64,000 nt of DNA from Stenotrophomonas maltophilia (GTDB taxonomy: Bacteria; Pseudomonadota; Gammaproteobacteria; Xanthomonadales; Xanthomonadaceae), in the NCBI GenBank assembly GCA_002387845.1, contig DGLB01000054.1, positions 62,001 to 126,000 on the forward strand. Direction: 5' to 3'. Positions within the stretch are counted from its first letter, which is position 1, and every line of letters starts with the position of its first letter. The notes beneath the pieces were generated by a model. The model ran no database searches and was not told the DNA's origin. It was given only the letters and a program-made list of their open reading frames with translations. Shown piece after piece: positions 1-8,628 of the stretch. The position numbers and the translations under genes are program-made.

Positions 1-49
1 CAACACCGATGTGGCGCGGGTGGTGCGTGAGGTGATTGAGGCACCGTGA
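1..49 (+). CDS. C-terminal end of a gene cut by the window edge
   Basis: The first bases read in frame as the last 15 codons of a protein ending VVREVIEAP followed by TGA at 47-49. The tail looks like an ordinary C-terminal helix and is too short to assign a family. The gene points toward zur and ends about 210 bases from it, so the two genes converge. I infer coding only from codon use and the clean stop. Confidence 0.4.
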   Translation, partial: NTDVARVVREVIEAP

Positions 50-64
50 TGGAGTGACGGTCGT

Positions 65-155
65 GGTGCGGGCCGTTGATGCGAAGGCGAATGGCCACCG
101 TTGCGGTGCGGGCCGTTGATGCGCGGGGTGCGAATGGCCACCGTTGCGGTGCGGG
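65..155. repeat. Short imperfect tandem repeat, about 40-43 bp period
   Basis: The segment GGTGCGGGCCGTTGATGCG occurs at 65-83 and 105-123, and a 25-bp segment starting CGAATGGCCACCG occurs at 88-112 and 131-155. It is a roughly two-copy tandem duplication in the gap between two convergent gene ends. No coding role is visible. Confidence 0.7.
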
Positions 156-164
156 AACGATGAT

Positions 165-263
165 GTAGAGCCGGGCTTGCCCGGCTGCTTTTGGCGCGGT
201 GTGGCCAGAAGCGTAGGCGGCCAGGGTTCCCCGCGAACAGCAGCCGGGCAAGCCCGGCTCTAC
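165..263. repeat. Inverted pair of SMAG-type REP elements
   Basis: GTAG followed by the stem AGCCGGGC-TTG-CCCGGCT lies at 165-188, and its mirror copy ending in CTAC lies at 238-263. The 5' GTAG and short GC-rich hairpin match the SMAG family known from Stenotrophomonas. The facing pair sits between two convergent genes and could fold into one long hairpin acting as a bidirectional transcript end. The right-hand copy overlaps the zur stop codon. Confidence 0.85.
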
Positions 264-775
264 GGGGACCCACATGTTCCGGGGGGCGGGGTTGGCCGGC
301 ACCGCGCGCAGCGGCCCGAAATCTCCACGCTGTGTGATGCGGGCACGAAACCTGTGATGCGCGCCTGGTCCATCCAGTTCGCGCCAGTGTCGGGCCCATG
401 CACGACCTGCACGCTGCAACATGCCTCGCACACCAGGTACGTGCACCGCGCAGACGATCCCGGCGGCACATACACATGCGCGTTGATCGAGTTCAACCGT
501 ACCGCCCAACCCTGGTCCAGCAGAAAGTCCAGCGCCCGGTACACACTGGTGGGGGCGGCATTCGGCTGGGTGCGGCGAACTTCCTCCAGCACCGCGTATG
601 CCTTCATTGGCACGCCCGTATCCGCCAGCACCTGCAACACGCGTTGGCGCATGGCGGTGAATACGAACCCGCGCTGTTCGCAAAGCGTCCGTATCGTCTG
701 CAGGCCATCGCCTGCCACGGCTTCAGCGTGAACACGTGGACGTGGAGGCGGTGAAGGCGGCGGCGTACTGTGCAT
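260..775 (-). CDS. zur: Fur-family zinc uptake regulator Zur
   Basis: A 171-residue Fur-superfamily repressor. The winged-helix region covers about residues 25-95, with the recognition helix around TSVYRALDFLLDQG. The structural zinc site is visible as two CxxC pairs, C116/C119 (VCEAC) and C156/C159 (RCARC), the pattern of Zur rather than of many Fur proteins. It would bind DNA when loaded with zinc and repress uptake genes. It is the last gene of a minus-strand operon after the znuD-type receptor and a methyltransferase, 14 bases behind the latter. A palindrome upstream of that operon is its probable target, giving autoregulation. The N-terminus is proline-rich and longer than usual, so the true start could lie further in. 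The stop codon is the TAG of a SMAG GTAG. Confidence 0.88.
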   Translation of the reverse strand: MHSTPPPSPPPRPRVHAEAVAGDGLQTIRTLCEQRGFVFTAMRQRVLQVLADTGVPMKAYAVLEEVRRTQPNAAPTSVYRALDFLLDQGWAVRLNSINAHVYVPPGSSARCTYLVCEACCSVQVVHGPDTGANWMDQARITGFVPASHSVEISGRCARCRPTPPPGTCGSP

Positions 776-789
776 GAACGATGGCCTCC

Positions 790-1545
790 TCAGGCCGGCT
801 CGGCAACCACGATGTAGTCATTGCCATGGGTCAGGCCCCCGAGCTGATGGCTGGCCGCCAACGCCCGCGCCTCCAGTTCGGCCACGTGCTGCAGCAACGC
901 CACCGCCAGCCGACGATCCTGAAGTTTGTTCGCCGCCTGCGTGCACATTGCCAGCTGGCTCTGGATGAAGCGTGCGCCGTAGGTGATGGGGAGCACATGC
1001 GCATCGACAACGCGGAAGCTGGCGGCTTCCAGATGCCGCAGCGTCCAGTCCAGCGGGTATTCGCGATACGGGCTGTCGCCGGCCATCAGCAGGCACGCGT
1101 CACGCAGGCGGCCGATCTCGTTGATCAGGCGGCCGCTATCAGTATCGGGCAGGCCATGCACATACGGTTGCAGGCCGATCAGGTACAGCCGGCTGCGCAC
1201 CAGCGGGCGCAACCGGGGAAACAGCTTGTCCTGCCAATAGGGCGCAAAGCCTTCAATCGCGCCCAGCAGGTAGTCCGCCAGCACCACGTCAAACTGCTCG
1301 TCCTGCAGCAGCGCAGGATCCATCCAGTTGCCGGTGAGCAGGCGATCCTGCTCACGCATCGGCTGCTGCAGGGCGGTGTGGGTCTTCTCGCGCATCCGCT
1401 CCGAACCGGTCACCGCTGTCCAGCTTGCGCTGTCCAGCGACTCCAGCCAACGGATCGACGCCGGCCCGGTGCCGGCATCCAGCACAGTGCCCCACGGCCG
1501 ATGGCCGTGGAGCGCTGCAACCCGGTCATACAGGGTCAGGGTCAT
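790..1545 (-). CDS. Class I SAM-dependent methyltransferase
   Basis: A 251-residue Rossmann-fold methyltransferase. Motif I is VLDAGTGPAS near residues 21-30, and FDVVLADYLLG near residue 85 is the post-motif strand. I cannot tell the substrate. It starts two bases after the stop codon of the TonB receptor gene and ends 14 bases before zur, so it is the middle gene of an apparent zinc-responsive operon. That position suggests a role under zinc limitation, for instance on a metallophore or an RNA, but this is inference. It has no signal peptide and should be cytosolic. Confidence 0.75.
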   Translation of the reverse strand: MTLTLYDRVAALHGHRPWGTVLDAGTGPASIRWLESLDSASWTAVTGSERMREKTHTALQQPMREQDRLLTGNWMDPALLQDEQFDVVLADYLLGAIEGFAPYWQDKLFPRLRPLVRSRLYLIGLQPYVHGLPDTDSGRLINEIGRLRDACLLMAGDSPYREYPLDWTLRHLEAASFRVVDAHVLPITYGARFIQSQLAMCTQAANKLQDRRLAVALLQHVAELEARALAASHQLGGLTHGNDYIVVAEPA

Positions 1546-1547
1546 GC

Positions 1548-3662
1548 TCAGAAGCGGTAGCTGAAGCCAACGGTCACGTTGCGACCCGGCTGCGGCACGG
1601 TGCTGGCCAGGAACGAGGCATGGTTCCAGACCTCTTCATTGAGCAGGTTGCTGCCGCGCACGAACACCTGGCTGTTGTGATTCGGCAGGTTGTACGCCAG
1701 GGTGAGGTTGAGCATGTCGTAGGAGGGCGATTCCACTTCGTACTCGGCGATGTCGCGCTGGCGATTCACCCGGTACAGCTCCAGCTCGGTATCCAGCTGG
1801 CCCAGCGTCAGGTTGGCGCGCCAGCCGAAGCGTGCGGCCGGTATGCGTGGCACGTTGCCACCGCCATCAGCGAAGCGGGCGCGGGTGCGGTCGCCGAACA
1901 GGGTGACCGAGAGCGCATCGGTGAACTGGTAGCCCAGCTCGGCCTCGACGCCGCGGAACTCCACGTCAGCCTGCGTGTACTTGATCAGGCGGAACGCTTC
2001 GTACTGGTCAAGTGTGCGGGCGTAGATGTAGTTGTCCACATTGTTGGCGAACGCGCCCACGCTGTAGGTGAGCGCCCCTTCGGTCTTGCGCAGGGTGAGC
2101 TCGGCGTTCTTCGAGGTCTCCTTGCCGTACTCGGCGTTGTTGCCCGCACCGCCACAGGTGAGCGCATGCGGCAGCAGGCCGCATTCGTAGGTGTTGGTGG
2201 CCATGTGGATGCCACGTGCATACAGCTCCTGCGCATGTGGCAGGCGCTGCGAGCGCGACAGCGAGAAGGTCAGCGAGGTGTCCGGGGTGAACGACCAGAT
2301 CGCCGCGCCGGAGAACGAGCTGGCGGTGTCGTCGAAGGCCGGGCGGTTGCGGGCATCGTTACGCGGCTGGTGCTTGAGCCACTCATGGCGGGCACCGAGC
2401 TCGAAGTGCCAGGCGTCATTCACTTCCACATGCTCCACCAGGAACACGCCGGTGGAGCGGGTGTCCACGGTGGGCAGGAACGCTTCCACACCGGTGGCGC
2501 TGAAGGTGGTATCCGAATGCTGCACGCCGAACACGCCGGTAAACGCGCCCAGCGGCACGTGCTCCAGCTCCACGCGGCTGTCGTAGCCCTTGTTGGCGAA
2601 GGTGGTGGTGACCGCTTCGCCGTCCACTTCGTCGTGGCTGTAGTCGGTATGGTTGGCGCGGAACCGGATGCGGCTGATGCCGGGGAAGGGATCGGCATAC
2701 TCACCGCGCAGGTCCACGCGCTTGCTGATCAGGTTGATCGCAGCCACATGGTCATGGTCGTGCTCGTGGTCATGATCGTGGTCATGATCGTGGTCATGGC
2801 TGTCCTCGGCCCCATGATCGTGCGAGCCGCAATGCAGCGCGCTTCCGTGCGGGTGGCAGCCCTCGTACTCATGGCTGTGGCCGGGCAGGCCGTAGTGATC
2901 ATCGCGGTAGGAGTACGCCAGGCCAACGTAACCCTTTTCGGTCACCCAGCTCGCGCCGACGCTGCCGTTCTTCGAGCGGCTGAACGTGGCATCCACGTGG
3001 GATTCGGCCTGGCCTGGCGCGCGGTAGTTGTCGGCGTCTTTGTAGGAGCCTTCGGCGTGCAGCACCAAGTTGTTGCCAAGCTGGCCGGTGATGGACGCCG
3101 CGCCCACTCGTTCATCGGCCACCGAGTTGCCGCGCAGCAGCAGGCGGCCTTCCAGGCCGTTTTCTGGCAGGCGGCTGGGAATCTTGTTGTCCAGCACGTT
3201 GACCACGCCGCCGATGGCACCGCCGCCGTAGAGCAGGGTAGCCGGTCCGCGCAGCACTTCGATGCGCTCGCCCAGCAGGGGATCGACGGTGACGGCGTGG
3301 TCGGGGGAGATGTCGGAGGCGTCCAGCACCGCCGAACTGTCGGACAGCACCTTCACGCGCGGGGCGGTCTGGCCGCGGATCACCGGGCGACCCGCCCCGG
3401 CCCCGAAGGAATCGACGCGCACGCCGGGCAGGTTATCCAGGACTTCGCCGAGGTTGCCGCCGGATTGCTGGATGCGCTCAGCACTGATCACGCTGACCGG
3501 CGAGGCGATCTTGCTGGCGTCTTCGGCCATGCCGGTGACATGGATGGCATCGAGGGAGGTGGTGATGGGCGGGGCGGCCTCGGCGTGGGCGGTGGTGGCG
3601 GCAAGCGTAGAGGCGAGGAGGGCGAAGGCGATGCCCGCCGAGAGGGTGGTTGGGTTTGACAT
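1548..3662 (-). CDS. znuD: TonB-dependent zinc receptor, ZnuD-like
   Basis: A 704-residue outer-membrane receptor. Residues 1-27 are a signal peptide ending in AHA, followed by the plug domain (IRGQTAPRVKVLSD, then RIEVLRGPATLLYGGGAIGG) and a 22-strand-type barrel ending in aromatic YRF. Residues of about 272-303 form an external loop with a run of alternating His-Asp, the hallmark of zinc-capturing ZnuD receptors. It would import zinc across the outer membrane using TonB energy. It is the first gene of an operon with a methyltransferase and zur. A near-palindromic ATGTTA/TAACAT site 28-44 bases upstream of the start is the likely Zur box. The start is the ATG preceding the signal peptide. 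Confidence 0.9.
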   Translation of the reverse strand: MSNPTTLSAGIAFALLASTLAATTAHAEAAPPITTSLDAIHVTGMAEDASKIASPVSVISAERIQQSGGNLGEVLDNLPGVRVDSFGAGAGRPVIRGQTAPRVKVLSDSSAVLDASDISPDHAVTVDPLLGERIEVLRGPATLLYGGGAIGGVVNVLDNKIPSRLPENGLEGRLLLRGNSVADERVGAASITGQLGNNLVLHAEGSYKDADNYRAPGQAESHVDATFSRSKNGSVGASWVTEKGYVGLAYSYRDDHYGLPGHSHEYEGCHPHGSALHCGSHDHGAEDSHDHDHDHDHDHEHDHDHVAAINLISKRVDLRGEYADPFPGISRIRFRANHTDYSHDEVDGEAVTTTFANKGYDSRVELEHVPLGAFTGVFGVQHSDTTFSATGVEAFLPTVDTRSTGVFLVEHVEVNDAWHFELGARHEWLKHQPRNDARNRPAFDDTASSFSGAAIWSFTPDTSLTFSLSRSQRLPHAQELYARGIHMATNTYECGLLPHALTCGGAGNNAEYGKETSKNAELTLRKTEGALTYSVGAFANNVDNYIYARTLDQYEAFRLIKYTQADVEFRGVEAELGYQFTDALSVTLFGDRTRARFADGGGNVPRIPAARFGWRANLTLGQLDTELELYRVNRQRDIAEYEVESPSYDMLNLTLAYNLPNHNSQVFVRGSNLLNEEVWNHASFLASTVPQPGRNVTVGFSYRF

Positions 3663-3689
3663 GCGTCATCCGTGGCTGAAGAAGATCGG

Positions 3690-3706
3690 ATGTTATAACG
3701 TAACAT
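3690..3706. promoter_or_regulatory. Candidate Zur box upstream of znuD
   Basis: ATGTTA-TAACG-TAACAT has perfect 6-bp inverted arms and is AT-rich in a GC-rich background. It resembles known Zur boxes, which carry GTTATA and TATAAC cores. It lies 28 bp ahead of the receptor start codon, where a repressor would block transcription. Zur is encoded in the same operon. Confidence 0.7.
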
Positions 3707-4063
3707 TCCAGTGCATGTCCATGATCGAGGGGATCGGGTCGGTTCCCAAACGACCGCCGATGGCAATGCAACGGCCGGCGAACGCATGACCGGAAATCGG
3801 AGGCATGCCTTGGTTCGAGGCCCATGCCCCACCGGCGTCCCACCGGCACAGGCAGTCGATAGGGATGCGACCCCGCCGGGCTCCGATAGGGCGGATTCCG
3901 ATCCCGTAGCGCGCCTCAGGCTGACAGAGCCGACGAGGGCAACGATGTTAGAATTGGCCGTTCAGTCATCCCACCCAGATTCCCAAGGGCAGCCGAGGCT
4001 CCGGTACCTCCCGGAGTGTGTAATCTCTCTGGTCTGCCCTCGAACAACGGAAGAGCACACCCT
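3707..4063. other. Intergenic region between divergent znuD and ssb
   Basis: No convincing gene is seen. It must hold the ssb promoter. A TAGAAT hexamer at 3949-3954 could be a -10 box, but no well-spaced -35 accompanies it. A Shine-Dalgarno GGAAGAG lies at 4049-4055. Confidence 0.4.
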
Positions 4064-4621
4064 ATGGCGCGCGGCATCAATAAAGTCATCCTGGTCGGCA
4101 ACCTCGGCAACGACCCGGACGTGAAGTACACCCAGGGCGGCATGGCCATCACCCGTATCAGCCTGGCCACCACCAGCGTCCGCAAGGACAAGGATGGCAA
4201 CCAGCAGGAACGCACCGAATGGCACCGCGTTGTGTTCTTCGGCAAGCTCGGCGAAATCGCCGGCGAATACCTGCGCAAGGGCAGCTCGGTCTACGTCGAA
4301 GGCAGCCTGCGCTACGACAAGTACACCGGCCAGGACGGCGTGGAGAAGTACTCCACCGACATCATCGCCGACGAAATGCAGATGCTGGGCGGCCGCGGTG
4401 AAGGCGGTGGTGGTGGTGGTGGTGGTGGTGGCGGTGGCGGCAACTACGGCGGCGACCGTCCGCAGCGCCAGCAGGCTCCGCGCCAGGAGTACGGCGGCGG
4501 TGGCGGCGGCAACCAGCGCGGCGGCGGCGGTGGTGGCTACGGCCAGCAGCAGCGCCCGCAGCAGCAGCCGCAGCAGGCTCCGCCGATGGACGACTTCGCC
4601 GACGACGATATTCCGTTCTGA
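4064..4621 (+). CDS. ssb: Single-stranded DNA-binding protein
   Basis: A 185-residue SSB. Residues 1-110 are the OB-fold, beginning MARGINKVILVGNLGNDPDV, with VYVEGSLRYDKY in the second half. A Gly-rich then Gln-rich disordered linker follows, ending in the acidic tip MDDFADDDIPF that recruits replication and repair partners. It coats single-stranded DNA during replication, repair and recombination. The start at 4064 is chosen because the conserved N-terminus begins there behind GGAAGAG. An upstream in-frame ATG at 4016 would add an unrelated extension. The glycine run is encoded by a GGT/GGC array near 4403-4445 that could slip. A strong terminator follows, so it is monocistronic at its 3' end. 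Confidence 0.97.
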   Translation: MARGINKVILVGNLGNDPDVKYTQGGMAITRISLATTSVRKDKDGNQQERTEWHRVVFFGKLGEIAGEYLRKGSSVYVEGSLRYDKYTGQDGVEKYSTDIIADEMQMLGGRGEGGGGGGGGGGGGGNYGGDRPQRQQAPRQEYGGGGGGNQRGGGGGGYGQQQRPQQQPQQAPPMDDFADDDIPF

Positions 4622-4650
4622 TATCCGGCGTGTAACGTGACACCCTGCAG

Positions 4651-4690
4651 AGCCCCGGAATGCCCCGCGCATTCCGGGGCTTTGTGCTTT
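4651..4690 (+). terminator. Rho-independent terminator after ssb
   Basis: A perfect 12-bp stem, AGCCCCGGAATG (4651-4662) with CATTCCGGGGCT (4670-4681), encloses a 7-base loop. A T-rich run TTGTGCTTT follows. It begins 30 bases after the ssb stop. Confidence 0.88.
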
Positions 4691-4769
4691 CCGGGACTTG
4701 TCCCTTCAGGCACGGTATTCTTTACGCCTGCCAGCCGTTCCGCCAGCAGTCCTTGCAGGCGGAGACGAC

Positions 4770-5675
4770 ATGATGGCGGACACACTCGAAGCGATATCCC
4801 GTGCGGCGAGCAGCGACAGCGTATTGCTCACGGATGAAGTGAGCAGCGGCGTGTGCTGGCACTCGGCACAGCACCTCGACCAGCCGGTGGTCTACGACGT
4901 GGTGCTGCCCGCAGGCCTGCATCTGGCGGTAGGCGTGGCGACGCTGCAGACGTCGGCGGGCCAACGGGGCGAGTTCACGCTGCCCGGCATGGGCCTGACT
5001 GCCGTCTACTGTGCAGAGGATGTCCAGGCCACGACCCGGCTGGCGGCCGGTCCCAATCGTTCCTGCGGCCTCATGTTGCCAACCGGCGACACGCAGGAGG
5101 ACCACATCCGTCAGCTGATCCGTCGCCTGGGTGAGGGGCCTGCCATGCGGGCGACGTCCTGCGTGCCCGCCGCTGTACTGGCCCGCCTCTGCGCACCTCT
5201 TGATCCGTGGTTCCAGGGCCATGCCCGGGCGATGGCACTCGAGGCGCGCTCGCTCGAGCTGATGGCCGTCGTCTGGACCTGGCTCAACGGTGAGGCCGGG
5301 CACGTGGCACCGCCATCACGGCACATCGTGCACGCGCACCGTGCCCGCGAACTGCTGGAGACGCAGTTGGCGGCACCGCCGTCGCTGGCCCGGCTTGCGC
5401 GCCAGGTCGGCGTCAACGTGCGCACCCTGACCGACGTGTTCCGCGAGCAGTTCGGCATGTCGATCGCCTCCTACGTGACGCGACGCCGCCTGCAGGTCGC
5501 TCGTGACCACCTGCTGGAAGGCCTCAGCGTCAGTGCCGCGGCGCACCGCGTGGGATATGCCCCCGCCCATTTCTCCAATGCATTCCAGCGTCAGTTCGGC
5601 ATCCGTCCGCAGGCGTTCGTGCGCGCCATGCCCACTGGCGCATGCGAAATGCCGGATAGCGCAAGGGACGCGTGA
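4770..5675 (+). CDS. AraC-family transcriptional regulator
   Basis: A 301-residue regulator with a variable N-terminal sensor part and a C-terminal double helix-turn-helix AraC domain (about residues 200-295). LARLARQVGVNVRTLTDVFREQ is the first HTH, and VSAAAHRVGYAPAHFSNAFQRQFG the second. The layout resembles PchR-type regulators that activate siderophore receptor genes. The TonB receptor gene starts 60 bases downstream on the same strand, so control of that receptor is likely. The start at 4770 is preceded by GGCGGAG; the upstream extension is not conserved-looking. The inducer is unknown. Confidence 0.85.
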   Translation: MMADTLEAISRAASSDSVLLTDEVSSGVCWHSAQHLDQPVVYDVVLPAGLHLAVGVATLQTSAGQRGEFTLPGMGLTAVYCAEDVQATTRLAAGPNRSCGLMLPTGDTQEDHIRQLIRRLGEGPAMRATSCVPAAVLARLCAPLDPWFQGHARAMALEARSLELMAVVWTWLNGEAGHVAPPSRHIVHAHRARELLETQLAAPPSLARLARQVGVNVRTLTDVFREQFGMSIASYVTRRRLQVARDHLLEGLSVSAAAHRVGYAPAHFSNAFQRQFGIRPQAFVRAMPTGACEMPDSARDA

Positions 5676-5735
5676 GTCGCAGGCGCAGGCGCACTCCAAT
5701 AATGCAGGCCTGGCTTTCAACAGGAGAAATGTCGA

Positions 5736-7913
5736 GTGCAACGCGGCGTGCTGGCGGTATCGATCGGGATGGTGATGGCAACGATGGGCAGTCCGGCGGC
5801 TTGGGCCGAGGACGGTCCCGCAGCAAGTGCGACATCGCTCGACAAGGTGGTGGTGACGGCCACCCGGACACAGGACACGCTGGCCGACGCCCCGGTGGCG
5901 GCCACCGTGCTGACCGAAGCCTTCATCCGTGATGCGCGGATCGATTCCCTGCGCGACATCGATGATTACGTGCCCAACGTGCACTTCAACCAGATCGGGC
6001 AGGTGGGCGGCACTTACGTCACCATTCGTGGCATCGAGTCCAATCCCTTCATCGCCAATCGCGCAGCGGTCTACATCGACGGTATTCCGTTCCGCCAGCC
6101 GGCCGACCAGGCGCTGGGCTTTGCCGAGCAGGTGGAAGTGCTGCGCGGCCCGCAGGGCACGTTGTACGGCGCGAACACCGAGTCCGGGCTGGTGCTGATC
6201 CAGACCCGTGCCCCGGGCGACGTGCTCGAGGCCGAGGCCGTGCTGGATGCCCAGCGCTTCGGGCACGGTACCGGGCTGGATGGCCGTGTGCGTGTGTCCG
6301 GCCCGCTGACCTCGACGCTCGGCGGGTCGCTGGTGGTGGCGCGGGGACAGACGGACAGCTACGTGGGCAATCCGGTGTCGTCGATCGGCGAAGCCGGCGA
6401 GATCCGCGACGTGTTCTCCCAGGGCAAGCTGCGCTGGCAGCCGGGCGAGAACACGCGTGTCGATCTGCTCGCCTACGTCTCGTCCCTGCGTGCGCCGGGC
6501 CTGTACGAACAGGAGTTCCTGCCGATGGATCGCGCGGTGTACGACGCGAACTACGCAGAAGCCTTCAATGGTGGACGCCGCATTGGCCGCAGCGAGTTGC
6601 TGCACGACGCGCCCAAGCGCACCGAGGAAGACGAGGTGGCCATCGGGGCCAGTCTGCGGCATGCGTTCAACGCATCCGTCCTGGATGTGGCGCTCTCATG
6701 GCGGGACGTCGAGGAACGCTCCTTCGGCACCGACCTGGACATGACTGCCACCCCGATGTCGGCGGGCGGGCATGCCGACGACGAGCGCTATCTGAATCTG
6801 GAGACCCGCTGGTCGTCGGGCGACGATGCCACCCTGCGCTGGGTGCTGGGCTACAACCACTACCGCGACGAGCGGGAGAAGCGGCTGTCCACGCTGGTCG
6901 GCCCCGGTGGGCTGGATGACTACCGCTACGCGCCTGCGCAGGCGGCCGAGGCACGCGACCATGCGGTGTTCGCGCAGCTGGCCGTGCCGGTGGCCGAACG
7001 CGTGCGCGTGGGCGCTGGCGTGCGTTACGAGCGCGCCGAGCGCAGCAAGTCGCAGCAGGCCGGCGCACTGGACCTGGGCGCGTTGGGCGTCTTCGCGTTT
7101 CCGCAGGAACAGCTGCGCGAGACCTACGACGATGTGCTGCCACGCGTGTGGATCGACTGGAAGCCGTCCGATCACTGGATGCTTTACGCCTCGGCCGCAA
7201 AAGGCTGGATCCCAGGCGGCTTCAACCTGGCCGCCGCCAGTGCGTCGGTCGACAGGGACTATTCGCGTTACGACGCCGAATCGCTGTGGACCTACGAGAC
7301 GGGCGCGAAGGCGGTATGGCTCGACGGACGCGTGATGCTGGGCGTTGCGCTGTTCCAGACCGAGGCGGACCAGTGGCAGGACTACAGCATTCTGTACAAC
7401 GCTCAGGGCCAGGTGGTGTCCACCACGCTCATCACCACCGATGCGTCCATCCGCACGCGGGGTGTGGAGGTCGAGTTCAGCGCACGGCCGGCGGAGGGCT
7501 GGGACATCACCGCCAGCCTTGGGGTGGTTGATGCCGAGTACACCGACTACACCTATGGCCTGGTCAATCTGGCCGGCGGCCCGGTGAAGCTGGTACCCGA
7601 CTGGGATGCGTCGCTGGCGGTCGGTTGGCGTCCCTGGCGTGGCCTGCTGCTGCGCGGCGAACTGCAGGGCGTTGGCGACATGGCCCTGCATGCGCAGAAC
7701 ATCGCTCGACAGCCAGCCTACTGGACCGGCAATCTGCAGGTCGGTTGGGAATCCACATCCTGGAGCGTGCGGCTGTACGCGGACAACATCACGGACCGCC
7801 GGGCCTTTGTCACGAGTGCTTACACGAACTCATTGTTCGGCTACGACGGCACCTGGTATGCGGGTATCAACGCGCCCAGGACGGTGGGGGTGGTGGCGGA
7901 TTGGCGCTGGTAG
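5736..7913 (+). CDS. TonB-dependent outer-membrane receptor
   Basis: A 725-residue receptor with a GTG start nine bases after AGGAG (5722-5726). Residues 1-24 are a signal peptide ending AWA. The TonB box region is DKVVVTATRTQDT, followed by the plug (VYIDGIPFRQPADQ, EVLRGPQGTLYGANT) and a barrel ending in VVADWRW with an aromatic last residue. It lacks an extended FecA-type signalling domain, so any sensing is by the AraC-type regulator just upstream. A ferric-siderophore substrate is the usual case for this gene pair, but the ligand cannot be read from the sequence. Confidence 0.87.
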   Translation: MQRGVLAVSIGMVMATMGSPAAWAEDGPAASATSLDKVVVTATRTQDTLADAPVAATVLTEAFIRDARIDSLRDIDDYVPNVHFNQIGQVGGTYVTIRGIESNPFIANRAAVYIDGIPFRQPADQALGFAEQVEVLRGPQGTLYGANTESGLVLIQTRAPGDVLEAEAVLDAQRFGHGTGLDGRVRVSGPLTSTLGGSLVVARGQTDSYVGNPVSSIGEAGEIRDVFSQGKLRWQPGENTRVDLLAYVSSLRAPGLYEQEFLPMDRAVYDANYAEAFNGGRRIGRSELLHDAPKRTEEDEVAIGASLRHAFNASVLDVALSWRDVEERSFGTDLDMTATPMSAGGHADDERYLNLETRWSSGDDATLRWVLGYNHYRDEREKRLSTLVGPGGLDDYRYAPAQAAEARDHAVFAQLAVPVAERVRVGAGVRYERAERSKSQQAGALDLGALGVFAFPQEQLRETYDDVLPRVWIDWKPSDHWMLYASAAKGWIPGGFNLAAASASVDRDYSRYDAESLWTYETGAKAVWLDGRVMLGVALFQTEADQWQDYSILYNAQGQVVSTTLITTDASIRTRGVEVEFSARPAEGWDITASLGVVDAEYTDYTYGLVNLAGGPVKLVPDWDASLAVGWRPWRGLLLRGELQGVGDMALHAQNIARQPAYWTGNLQVGWESTSWSVRLYADNITDRRAFVTSAYTNSLFGYDGTWYAGINAPRTVGVVADWRW

Positions 7914-7920
7914 GGACCCG

Positions 7921-8628
7921 TCAATCAGGATCCGATTCGGGCGGTTGCGGCTCACCAAGGGAGGTCAATTGAGCCCATCGGTAGCCTTCTCGCTCGAGTG
8001 CATCATGGACAAGAACGTGGCCTTCGAGCGTGTCCAAAGCCAACTCCTCAATCACCGACCAATCTCCGGAAGCAAGTGGCGGGTCGTAGGCTAGGTAGAC
8101 ATTGGCATCCGGGAACTGCTTTGACTTCCAATGCAGGATCGGCATGTAATCGATAGGTGGATCGAGTGCCCTGAGGCCAGCAAGCATTGCGGCAGCCTCG
8201 GCGTGCGTCGGTGCGTGCTGGGTCGAGCTGAGGAAATCGATGATTGCCTTGGAGTGAGGTTGATGCTCGTCGCCGAACAGGTGGTGCACTGCGGGCGGAT
8301 ACAAACGAACTACTCCAACGTTGGGGTTATGCAACTGCACGGTGGCCAGGCGCTGGTTGGTGAGTTTTGCGGCGGGTATTTCAACGTCTTCACCAGGCCG
8401 TGGAACGACGTACCGCAGCAAGGCCTCCCACAGGGCACCTTCAGGTCGATCGGACACGTAGAACATGCCGTGGGCGTCATCCCGAAGTGCAAACCGCGCA
8501 TTGCTGGCGGGATTCGCATCCAGTGGCCCCCAAGGATGCCCACCTTCGTAAACCCTGTAGAGCGGTTGGTCTGTTGGGGCTTCAAAGAGTGGCGGCGGCC
8601 TTGTAAACCAGGGCAGGGGCGGAGCCAT
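7921..8628 (-). CDS. RES-domain toxin (NAD-degrading type)
   Basis: A 235-residue protein with a RES-family core: R25 in LYRVYEGG, the ARFALRDDAHGMFYVSD stretch with Y57, and E68 in GALWEALL. RES toxins such as MbcT and ParT-type proteins consume NAD or modify substrates with ADP-ribose. The start ATG (8626-8628) shares one base with the stop TGA of the upstream gene, giving tight translational coupling expected of a toxin behind its antitoxin. It is convergent with the TonB receptor gene, eight bases away. The AT content is visibly higher than that of its neighbours, suggesting transfer. The third catalytic residue was not pinned down. Confidence 0.72.
   Translation of the reverse strand: MAPPLPWFTRPPPLFEAPTDQPLYRVYEGGHPWGPLDANPASNARFALRDDAHGMFYVSDRPEGALWEALLRYVVPRPGEDVEIPAAKLTNQRLATVQLHNPNVGVVRLYPPAVHHLFGDEHQPHSKAIIDFLSSTQHAPTHAEAAAMLAGLRALDPPIDYMPILHWKSKQFPDANVYLAYDPPLASGDWSVIEELALDTLEGHVLVHDALEREGYRWAQLTSLGEPQPPESDPD

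Noticed and set aside
1425..3659. A 744-codon open frame antisense to the znuD-type gene
   Set aside because: It mirrors the receptor gene, has no recognisable domain, and follows the usual open antisense frame of GC-rich genes; the receptor frame has clear plug and barrel motifs.
3921..3954. A sigma-70 promoter for ssb (CTGACA with TAGAAT)
   Set aside because: The spacing is 22 bases, too long for a normal promoter; only the -10-like hexamer is noted.
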